This document shows positions 1 through 5,725 of a DNA stretch of 6,183 nt, in pieces. Position numbers and translations under genes: made by a program. The DNA comes from a gamma proteobacterium symbiont of Bathyaustriella thionipta (GTDB lineage Bacteria; Pseudomonadota; Gammaproteobacteria; Chromatiales; Chromatiaceae): positions 1 to 6,183 of the forward strand of contig JAHXHF010000378.1 of assembly GCA_025656895.1 (NCBI GenBank), read 5' to 3'. The stretch's first letter is position 1. Every line of letters starts with the position of its first letter. Below the pieces are notes generated by a model. The model had not been told where the DNA came from. It saw only the letters and a program-made list of their open reading frames with translations, and ran no database searches.

Positions 1-112
1 GGTCGCCAGTTGCGCAATTAAAAAAGTAAAAATAACGCTAAAATCGTGTCAAGCACTTTTTTGTGTTATTTTCGCTGAGTAGTTACAAAAATTATTTATA
101 AATTGTCCAACA

Positions 113-153
113 ACATCTCTTCCGAAAATAAAAATGGATAAAACAAGAGATGT
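113..153. repeat. Perfect 9-bp inverted repeat with 23-bp spacer
   Basis: The left arm ACATCTCTT (113-121) is matched exactly by the right arm AAGAGATGT (145-153), separated by 23 AT-rich bases. The flanking bases do not extend the pairing. It could be a hairpin in a leader transcript, a spaced operator, or chance in AT-rich DNA. There is no U-tract directly after either arm, so it is not a typical intrinsic terminator, and no transposase or target-site duplication is visible. Confidence 0.5.
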
Positions 154-255
154 CATTATTAAAATGAAAATTACAAGAATGGGAACGAACAATTTTGTTA
201 AACTCATTGCTAATTTACAACCGGTCAAAGTGTATATTCTTGCTGGGTCTATTCG

Positions 256-286
256 AAAAAACCACGGTTTTTCATGCCTGGTTTTT
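256..286 (-). terminator. Terminator-like inverted repeat after the operon
   Basis: The arms AAAAACCA (257-264) and TGGTTTTT (279-286) are perfect complements around a 14-nt loop. A second copy of GGTTTTT (266-272) offers a shorter competing hairpin with the same left arm. Read on the minus strand, the stem ends in a run of six U (261-256), about 34 nt beyond the stop codon of the last permease gene. On the plus strand a T-run also follows (290-296), so it could act in both directions. The stem is mostly A-U pairs, hence weak, and the call is tentative. Confidence 0.4.
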
Positions 287-319
287 ACCTTTTTTTGTTT
301 TTATAGTGCGTTTATCCTA

Positions 320-1438
320 TCAGTTCATACGATGCCGAAACAACCAGCCGGCCATGCTTAAGGTGACAACCGCAATAATGGCCATGGGCCAGTATTGATC
401 CAGTAACAGTTCCCAGGAATCGCCTTCCAGAAATACGCCGCGCAGTATGATGAGAAAATAGCGCATGGGGTTGATGTAGGTAAGTTGCTGCACGATTTCC
501 GGCATATTGGATATGGGGGTGGCAAAGCCGGATAGAATGACGGCGGGCACCAGAAACAGAAAAGCGCCCAGTATGCCCTGTTGCTGGGTGACGGCCAGTG
601 ATGAAATCATCAGGCCTATGCCGACGGCGGATAGCAGAAACAGAAACATGCCGACATAGAGTGCGGCCACACTGCCCCGCAGTGGCACATCAAACCAGTA
701 AATAGCCACCAGCAGGATAAAGCTGCCCTCCAGCAGTCCGATCAGAATGCCGGGAATGGATTTTCCGATGAGAATTTCCACCGGCCGGAAGGGTGTGACC
801 AGCAACTGGTCGAAGGTGCCGGCTTCCCGTTCACGCGCCACTGAAAGCCCGGTTACAATGGTGGTAACAACCAGTGTCAGCAGGCCCACAATGGCGGGTA
901 CAATGAACCAGCGTGATAACAGGTTTTCGTTGTACCAGGGGCGAATCTTGAGTACCGATGGCGGCATTGGCAGTGCATGATCATGCGCCCAGCTTATATT
1001 GAAATCGGTAAAAATCGTGCGCATATAACCCAGTGCCAGCAAGGCGGTATTGGAATTGCGACCATCAATAATCAGCTGCACCTGAGCACTGCGTCCGGCC
1101 TTGATGTCATGGCTGAAGCGGCTGTCCAGATGCATCACCATCAATGCTTCCTTGTTGTCAATCAGTGGTGCGATTTGCGCGTCCTGTTCAATCAGGCTGA
1201 CCTGTTCAAAATGTTCTGAAGCCACCACTTTTGCAATCAACTCGCGTGCGGCTGCACCATGGTCTTCATCATAAATGGCAATTGGAATGTGATTGAGATC
1301 AAAACTGGCAGCGTAACCAAAAACCAGCAACTGCGCGATGGGCGGACCTATCAATACCATGCGGCTTTTATTGTCGCGCAGGATGGCCAGCAATTCCTTG
1401 ATGGCCAGTGCAAATATACGTCGCAGTGATGTGGTCAT
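320..1438 (-). CDS. ybhR: ABC-2 type transporter permease, YbhR-like
   Basis: This is a 372-residue inner-membrane permease and the last gene of the operon. It has the ABC-2 family layout: a cytoplasmic N-terminus with the KELLAILRD motif (residues 14-22), a first membrane helix at about 27-45, a large extracytoplasmic domain at about 46-175 that includes IYDED (55-59) and DGRNSN (125-130), then a C-terminal membrane domain with helices near 178-200, 222-247, 255-282, 288-305 and 350-366. The LSVAREREAGTFDQLLVTP segment (198-216) is the conserved cytoplasmic coupling region after the second helix. From memory, length and motifs match E. coli YbhR (368 aa), including IAIYDED, ILDGRNSN and STQQQ. 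It should pair with the YbhS-like permease encoded directly upstream, with power from the YbhF-like ATPase. The start is fixed by an ATGA overlap with the previous gene; the Shine-Dalgarno (GGA) is weak, as expected for coupled translation. The substrate cannot be read from the sequence. Confidence 0.95.
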   Translation of the reverse strand: MTTSLRRIFALAIKELLAILRDNKSRMVLIGPPIAQLLVFGYAASFDLNHIPIAIYDEDHGAAARELIAKVVASEHFEQVSLIEQDAQIAPLIDNKEALMVMHLDSRFSHDIKAGRSAQVQLIIDGRNSNTALLALGYMRTIFTDFNISWAHDHALPMPPSVLKIRPWYNENLLSRWFIVPAIVGLLTLVVTTIVTGLSVAREREAGTFDQLLVTPFRPVEILIGKSIPGILIGLLEGSFILLVAIYWFDVPLRGSVAALYVGMFLFLLSAVGIGLMISSLAVTQQQGILGAFLFLVPAVILSGFATPISNMPEIVQQLTYINPMRYFLIILRGVFLEGDSWELLLDQYWPMAIIAVVTLSMAGWLFRHRMN

Positions 1439-2568
1439 GCGTCCAGCCGTTTGTGGGTTTTTTTGCGCGCCAGCCCCAGAAAAATCAACATCAGCAGCAG
1501 CAGCGCGGCGCTATTGCTTAGCAGAATGGGCCAGATATCACCAGCCAGAAACAGGCTTTGCAGGATGGCTACGTAATAACGCGCCGGAACTATGTGCGTA
1601 ATCCACTGGATGGCTTCCGGCATGGAATTGATTTCGAAAATGAAGCCGGACAGAATAAAAGCGGGTAGAAAGGTGACGATAATGGCGATTTGTCCCGCCA
1701 CAAACTGATTTTTGGCGACCACCGAAATCAACAGCCCCATTCCCAGTGCCACCATCATGAATAAAGCAGAAGCCAGCATCAGCGCCCACAGGGAACCGCG
1801 TAAAGGCACATCAAACTGCCATACGGCCATGGCCACGCTCAGCAACATGCCGCCCATGCCGAGAATAAAATAAGGAAACAGTTTCCCGATCACCAGTTCG
1901 CCAATACGAATGGGGGTTACCATCAGGGCTTCCATGGTGCCGCGTTCCCATTCACGCGCCACCACCATAGAGGTAAGCATGGCGCCGATCAGTGTCATAA
2001 TAACCGCAATCAGCCCCGGCACCAGGAATTTGCGGCTGCTGACCTCGGCGTTGAACCAGATGCGTGGCTGCATCACAACCGGCTGATGCAGTGCGATGCC
2101 CTGCGCCATGGCGAAACTGCCCAGCCAGGATTGCCACACACCTTGTATATAGCCTTCGGTTATACGCGCCTGATTGGCATCCACGCCATTGACGATAACC
2201 CCGATGGGGGCATCACCTTGTGATAACAGGCGTTCGCTGAAATCATTGCGTAACCACACAATGGCGTACACTTCGCGCAGATCAAACGCCTGTTGCGCGC
2301 TATGCAGACTGTCAAATGACTGTGGCTGAAAATACTCGGAATGCTGAAAAGCAGCGATCAGGCTTTGCGTGTTGCTGTCGGCCTGCTCCACCACCATCGC
2401 CAGCGGTATGCGGCGCGCATCCAGCGATACCCCATAGCCGAACAGCAGCAGCAAGACCACCGGCAGTACAAAGGCAATGGCAATACTGGAAGGGTCGCGC
2501 AGAATCTGCAGACTTTCCTTGCGAATCATGCCGCGCAGACGCATACGCTTCAGCCGCGAAGGTGTCAT
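1435..2568 (-). CDS. ybhS: ABC-2 type transporter permease, YbhS-like
   Basis: This 377-residue permease has the same length as E. coli YbhS as I recall it. Motifs shared with that protein include KESLQILRDPSS (residues 17-28), FGYGVSLD (43-50), VVAREWERGTMEAL (202-215), GMGLLIS (276-282), LSGFIFEINSMP (306-317), IVPARYY (326-332) and LQSLFLAGDI (336-345). A membrane helix at about 29-49 leads into an extracytoplasmic domain (about 50-178). It is followed by the five-helix ABC-2 core, with helices near 181-203, 226-249, 257-284, 292-311 and 346-366, and a basic C-terminal tail (RKKTHKR). Its ATG overlaps the stop codon of the ATPase gene (ATGA), and its own TGA overlaps the next start in the same way, which keeps subunit synthesis in step. 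AGG lies 5 nt before the ATG. It probably forms the asymmetric membrane pair with the YbhR-like protein. The fold and family are certain; the transported compound is not. Confidence 0.96.
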   Translation of the reverse strand: MTPSRLKRMRLRGMIRKESLQILRDPSSIAIAFVLPVVLLLLFGYGVSLDARRIPLAMVVEQADSNTQSLIAAFQHSEYFQPQSFDSLHSAQQAFDLREVYAIVWLRNDFSERLLSQGDAPIGVIVNGVDANQARITEGYIQGVWQSWLGSFAMAQGIALHQPVVMQPRIWFNAEVSSRKFLVPGLIAVIMTLIGAMLTSMVVAREWERGTMEALMVTPIRIGELVIGKLFPYFILGMGGMLLSVAMAVWQFDVPLRGSLWALMLASALFMMVALGMGLLISVVAKNQFVAGQIAIIVTFLPAFILSGFIFEINSMPEAIQWITHIVPARYYVAILQSLFLAGDIWPILLSNSAALLLLMLIFLGLARKKTHKRLDA

Positions 2569-4343
2569 GCGGCCTGTTCCCGGCGTTGTTTTTCGTGTTC
2601 ATCAATCAGGCCGATGAAAGCATCTTCCATACTGGGATCCGGTTGTTGGGTGCTGCGAAAACGGGCTTTCATATCAGCCGGTGTGCCTTCTGCCAGTACC
2701 TCACCTTCCGCCATGATCACCAGCCGATCACAATAATTGGCCTCATCCATAAAATGCGTGGTAACCAGAATAGTGACACCGGATTCGGCCAGTGTATTGA
2801 TGCGTTGCCAGAACTCACGGCGCGCCAGCGGATCAACGCCCGAGGTGGGTTCGTCCAGAAACAGAATATCCGGTTCATGCATCAGGGCGGCGGCCATTGC
2901 CAGACGTTGTTTGAAACCCAGTGGCAGATCACGGCTGCTGCTGTTGGCGTAATGGCTCAGTTCAAAAGTTTGCAATGCCCATTCAATACGAGCTTTGGCA
3001 CGCGCACGTGAAAGCCCGTAGGCACGGCTGAAAAAACGTAAATTCTGCAACACGGTCAGGTCTGCATACAATGAAAAACGCTGTGCCATATAGCCCAGAC
3101 GGGCGCGCGCCTGAGCCGCTGCATGGCGTAAATCCACCCCCGCTACCTGCACCCGTCCGGCTGAAACCGGCAGCAGACCGCAGAGCATACGAAAGGTGGT
3201 GGATTTGCCCGCGCCATTGGCTCCCAGCAGGCCGAATATCTCGCCACGCTGCACCTTGAAACTGATATTTTTAACCGCCAGGAAATCACCGAAGCGGCGT
3301 TGCAGTTGATCCACTTCAATCACAGTTTCACCGGCAGTAACGGCTGGATTATCGGCCAGGCTATCCAGGCCGGAACGAACAATTTTAGCCAGATGTGTAT
3401 CGCTTTGTGTGGCTTTTAAGGTGGCGATGAAAGCATCTTCAAACAGAGGTTCGGCCGCCCTGATTAGTACACGCTCTTCATCAATACCGATGGAGGACAA
3501 ATCCGGCTGGCCTGCTGTTTTGCTGACCACACGCACCTGCTCCCCTTCAATAATGGCATCCACAATGCTGTCCAGCTGGCTCAGGCGCATTTGCAAATGA
3601 CGTTTACTCAAACCGGCCACATGAACATGGAAAGTGCGTCCGCGCATGGGCTCGCTGAAACTGGCCGGGCTGCCCTGCCCCAGCTTGCGGCCTTCGTGCA
3701 TCAGCAGCACTTCATCACAGCGCTCGGCCTCATCCAGATAGGCGGTGCTCAGCAATACGCTCATACCCTGCTGTTTCACCTGACGATCAATAATGGACCA
3801 GAGTTCACGCCGCGAAACCGGATCAACCCCCACAGTGGGCTCATCCAGCAACAGCAGTTCAGGCGGGCGCACCAGCGTACAGGCCAGCCCCAGCTTCTGT
3901 TTCATGCCACCCGACAGGCGCCCGGCCAGACGTTGCGTGAAAGGAGCCAGCCCGGTCATGTGCATCAGTTCTTCGTAGCGGGCGGCACGAACGGCAGGCT
4001 CTACGCCTTGCAGATCGGCATACAAATCAAGATTTTCCTGCACACTCAGGTCTTCATACAAGCCAAAACGCTGGGGCATATAGCCAATGCTGGATTGTAC
4101 CGCCAGCGGATCATCCTGCACGGAAATACCCAGTGTCGTGATGCTACCCTCGTCAGCTTGCAACAGACCGCAAGCCAGCCGCATCAGGGTGGTTTTACCA
4201 GCGCCATCCGGGCCAATCAAGCCTGTTACCTGAGCCGGTTTAATCTGTATATCCACCTGCTGCAGCGCTTTAACCTGCAAACCACCGGCCTGGAAGGTTT
4301 TGCTGACAGCGTTCATCCGCAATGGCGTGGTGGAAGTATTCAC
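2565..4343 (-). CDS. ybhF: Fused double ABC ATPase of the YbhFSR exporter, YbhF-like
   Basis: This 592-residue protein carries two nucleotide-binding domains. NBD1 has Walker A GPDGAGKT (44-51), Q-loop Gln91, signature LSGGMKQ (143-149) and Walker B LLLLDE (163-168). At the switch position its STAYLDEAE segment has Ala201 instead of histidine. A linker ending in an EDAF segment follows. NBD2 has Walker A GANGAGKS (374-381), Q-loop Gln421, a divergent signature LPLGFKQ (473-479), Walker B ILFLDE (493-498), switch His530 and a second EDAF tail. Length and motifs match E. coli YbhF (about 578 aa). It should power the two downstream permeases from the cytoplasmic face. I chose the GTG at 4343, one base after the upstream stop (TGAGGTG), because its N-terminus MNTSTTPLRMNAVSKTF aligns with the E. 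coli start. The ATG at 4316 is the alternative, giving 583 aa. Neither start has a strong ribosome site. A longer frame upstream to 4517 overlaps ybhG and is not coding-like. Confidence 0.95.
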   Translation of the reverse strand: MNTSTTPLRMNAVSKTFQAGGLQVKALQQVDIQIKPAQVTGLIGPDGAGKTTLMRLACGLLQADEGSITTLGISVQDDPLAVQSSIGYMPQRFGLYEDLSVQENLDLYADLQGVEPAVRAARYEELMHMTGLAPFTQRLAGRLSGGMKQKLGLACTLVRPPELLLLDEPTVGVDPVSRRELWSIIDRQVKQQGMSVLLSTAYLDEAERCDEVLLMHEGRKLGQGSPASFSEPMRGRTFHVHVAGLSKRHLQMRLSQLDSIVDAIIEGEQVRVVSKTAGQPDLSSIGIDEERVLIRAAEPLFEDAFIATLKATQSDTHLAKIVRSGLDSLADNPAVTAGETVIEVDQLQRRFGDFLAVKNISFKVQRGEIFGLLGANGAGKSTTFRMLCGLLPVSAGRVQVAGVDLRHAAAQARARLGYMAQRFSLYADLTVLQNLRFFSRAYGLSRARAKARIEWALQTFELSHYANSSSRDLPLGFKQRLAMAAALMHEPDILFLDEPTSGVDPLARREFWQRINTLAESGVTILVTTHFMDEANYCDRLVIMAEGEVLAEGTPADMKARFRSTQQPDPSMEDAFIGLIDEHEKQRREQAA

Positions 4344-4344
4344 C

Positions 4345-5391
4345 TCAAGGGGTTGGCTGCGGGCAATCAGATATGGGCTGCTCCGCCGAGGATCTGGATT
4401 GTTGCAGATCGATGCTGACACTGGCCGGCATACCCAGACGCAATTCATCTTGCGGGTTGCACACGTATACCCGAACCTGATACACCAGCCGGGTGCGCAG
4501 ATCAGGCGTTTCCACATTCCTGGGGGTAAACTCAGCGGTGGGTGAAATAAAGCCGATCCAGCCCTGATAAGCCTTACCCGGATAGCTGTCTGTTGAAACT
4601 TCGGCCCGCATACCCGGATGCAGTTTGCCTAATATAGTTTCCGGTGCGTAGGCTCGAACCCACAGCGGATTAGTCAGCGCCAGCGTCAAAACCGGTTTCT
4701 GCGGCGAGGCCATATCGCCCGGTTCCAGAATGCGGTTGCGGATAATGCCATCGGCAGGTGCGTACAAGCGGGCATCATCAAGTACCTCTTTCGCCAGCGC
4801 CTGTTGCGCTTCATCCACTTTCAACATGGCCTGGGCTTCGGCTATATCTTCTTCGCGCGGGCCTTCCAGCATTAATGCCAGGGCTTCTTTTGCTGCATTC
4901 AGATCCGCTTTAGCGGTATTCAGTCCGGCACGGGCATCATCCAGATCCTGTAAGGAAACCGCCTTGTCTTTCTGCAGTTTCAGGGTGCGCTGATAGGTGA
5001 TCTTCGCGTCGTCCAGACGTGCCTGAATAGCGGCTACAGCTGCCCTGCTTTTGCGTATTTCCTGGGGCCGGCTGCCCGCCAGAAAACGTGCCACCACCGC
5101 CTGCTGCGCGGATACTTTTGCTTGTGCCGCCGATAGTTGAGCCTGCAAACGTGCTGTGTGCAAAGTGGCTACCAACTGTCCTTTTTTAACCCGGTCACCC
5201 TCCTGTACCACTATCTGATCAATGTGCTCGCTGTTATTGAAGGTCAGATCCACTTCGCGCACATCAATGTTGCCATATAGCAGAAGACGGCTTGCATCCA
5301 CTTCATCATGCTGCTTTGTGTACCACCAGCCAGCGGCAGCGGCTGCAATAAGCAACAGGAGTAAAACAATGCGCAGTGGTTTTTTATTCAT
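4345..5391 (-). CDS. ybhG: HlyD-family membrane fusion protein, YbhG-like
   Basis: This 348-residue periplasmic adaptor is anchored in the inner membrane by one N-terminal helix (about 7-24, preceded by MNKKPLR). Next come the first half of the lipoyl-like domain (LLLYGNIDVREVDLTF, 36-51; VVQEGDRVKKGQLVATL, 61-77), a long alpha-hairpin rich in Ala, Gln and Leu (about 80-205), the second lipoyl half (LYAPADGIIRNRILEPGD, 209-226) and a beta-barrel with TAEFTPRNVETPDLRTRLVYQVRV (285-308). The last segment and LYGN-D-R-V-L-F are close to E. coli YbhG as I recall it. The C-terminus is somewhat longer (RSSAEQPISDCPQPTP). In this family the adaptor links the inner-membrane pump to an outer-membrane channel, none of which is encoded here. 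The start has AAGG nine bases upstream. The gene sits 11 nt after the HMA gene and 1 nt before ybhF. Unusually, the conserved glycine/arginine stretch after F51 reads NNSEHI. It is clearly an HlyD-family protein and probably an orthologue of YbhG. Confidence 0.94.
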   Translation of the reverse strand: MNKKPLRIVLLLLLIAAAAAGWWYTKQHDEVDASRLLLYGNIDVREVDLTFNNSEHIDQIVVQEGDRVKKGQLVATLHTARLQAQLSAAQAKVSAQQAVVARFLAGSRPQEIRKSRAAVAAIQARLDDAKITYQRTLKLQKDKAVSLQDLDDARAGLNTAKADLNAAKEALALMLEGPREEDIAEAQAMLKVDEAQQALAKEVLDDARLYAPADGIIRNRILEPGDMASPQKPVLTLALTNPLWVRAYAPETILGKLHPGMRAEVSTDSYPGKAYQGWIGFISPTAEFTPRNVETPDLRTRLVYQVRVYVCNPQDELRLGMPASVSIDLQQSRSSAEQPISDCPQPTP

Positions 5392-5400
5392 TTTTTAATG

Positions 5401-5404
5401 CCTT
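5401..5404 (-). promoter_or_regulatory. Ribosome binding site of the ybhG-like gene
   Basis: AAGG on the minus strand lies nine bases before the ATG at 5391 and overlaps the TAA stop of the upstream HMA gene (5405-5403). Ribosomes finishing the small protein would therefore stop on the initiation site of the adaptor gene. This supports both the chosen start and translational coupling of the two genes. Confidence 0.6.
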
Positions 5405-5657
5405 ATGATGCGGAACAATCAGCCTGATCGCCTGCGGACAACGGACTGGCTGTTACACCTGCGTCCAGCAAGGCTTTTATGGCCTGTGCCTCTGTGCCAC
5501 CTTCAAACTGTAGCACAGCGGTACGCAGATCCATGTGCACGGCTGTGACGCCATCGAGTGACTGAAGAATTTTGCGCACGCGCAGCATGCCATTGCCACA
5601 CAGAATACCCTCGACCTTAATGCGTACAGGGCTTGAATTCAAGGCAAGTTCATCCAT
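5403..5657 (-). CDS. Small HMA-fold protein with a single-cysteine metal site
   Basis: This 84-residue soluble protein heads the transporter operon. The pattern follows the heavy-metal-associated domain: a first strand VRIKVEGI (11-18), the site loop LCGNGMLRV (19-27), a helix ending KILQSLDGV (29-37), strands TAVHMDL (38-44) and AVLQFEG (47-53), and a final helix AIKALLDAGVTA (59-70). Known HMA domains bind soft metals through GMxCxxC. Here Cys20 is kept but the second cysteine is Gly23; another cysteine (Cys81) sits in a short tail. It could be a metal-binding or sensing accessory of the pump, or an HMA-like fold that no longer binds metal in the usual way. The ATG at 5657 has no visible Shine-Dalgarno. 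In-frame codons before it lead back to a TGA at 5678-5676 with no other standard start. It lies 11 nt before ybhG, which argues for a shared function. The fold is fairly sure; the role is inferred. Confidence 0.82.
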   Translation of the reverse strand: MDELALNSSPVRIKVEGILCGNGMLRVRKILQSLDGVTAVHMDLRTAVLQFEGGTEAQAIKALLDAGVTASPLSAGDQADCSAS

Positions 5658-5725
5658 ACAGGAACAGGTTTTTATTCATATTGTGATTGAATGCGGGGTG
5701 GCATTGGGCAGGAAAAAACAGGATA
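5658..5725. other. Gap between the cca remnant and the operon
   Basis: This 68-bp gap should hold the operon's leader and possibly its promoter. Read on the minus strand it contains a T-run (TGTTTTTTCC), a C-rich stretch and an AT-rich TATGAATAAAAA close to the HMA start. TATGAAT could serve as a -10 element, but no matching -35 hexamer stands 16-19 bases upstream, and no dyad typical of MerR- or TetR-family operators is evident. A nine-codon frame (ATG at 5679 to TGA at 5652-5650) overlaps the HMA start. The promoter may lie within the cca remnant instead. Confidence 0.35.

Larger units (their letters stand above)
22..319. other. AT-rich intergenic region without a convincing gene
   Basis: This stretch beyond the 3' end of the operon is clearly more AT-rich than the coding part of the window. 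Two short overlapping plus-strand reading frames (134-361 and 195-398) pass through it. Their products look like no protein family I recognise, they are full of AT-driven residues, and both run into the 3' end of the minus-strand permease gene, so I do not call them. The region holds a 9-bp inverted repeat (113-153) and a terminator-like repeat (256-286). The first 21 bases are GC-richer, and one frame reads five sense codons after the edge into a TAA at 19-21. This could be the last codons of a plus-strand gene, but it is too short to judge. AT-rich tracts near 83-102 could hold a promoter, but I found no -35/-10 pair good enough to report. Confidence 0.6.

Noticed and set aside
134..361. 75-residue plus-strand reading frame in the AT-rich region
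   Set aside because: No recognisable family, composition follows the AT-rich DNA, no ribosome site stands out, and its 3' end runs into the permease gene on the other strand.
2316..3011. 231-residue plus-strand open frame
   Set aside because: It lies opposite the well-supported ybhS- and ybhF-like genes, and its translation is rich in Ala, Arg, Pro and Cys with no domain pattern, as expected of an antisense shadow.
3591..4418. 275-residue plus-strand open frame
   Set aside because: It is opposite the first ATP-binding domain of the YbhF-like protein. Its Gln- and His-rich translation shows no family features.
4344..4517. N-terminal extension of the ATPase frame back to 4517
   Set aside because: The extra 58 codons overlap the ybhG coding sequence, read as Cys- and Arg-rich noise, and have no counterpart in YbhF proteins.
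5658..5725. MerR- or TetR-type operator in front of the operon
   Set aside because: I looked for a long-spacer promoter with a dyad and for palindromes and found only short repeated CCTG motifs, which are not enough to call an operator.
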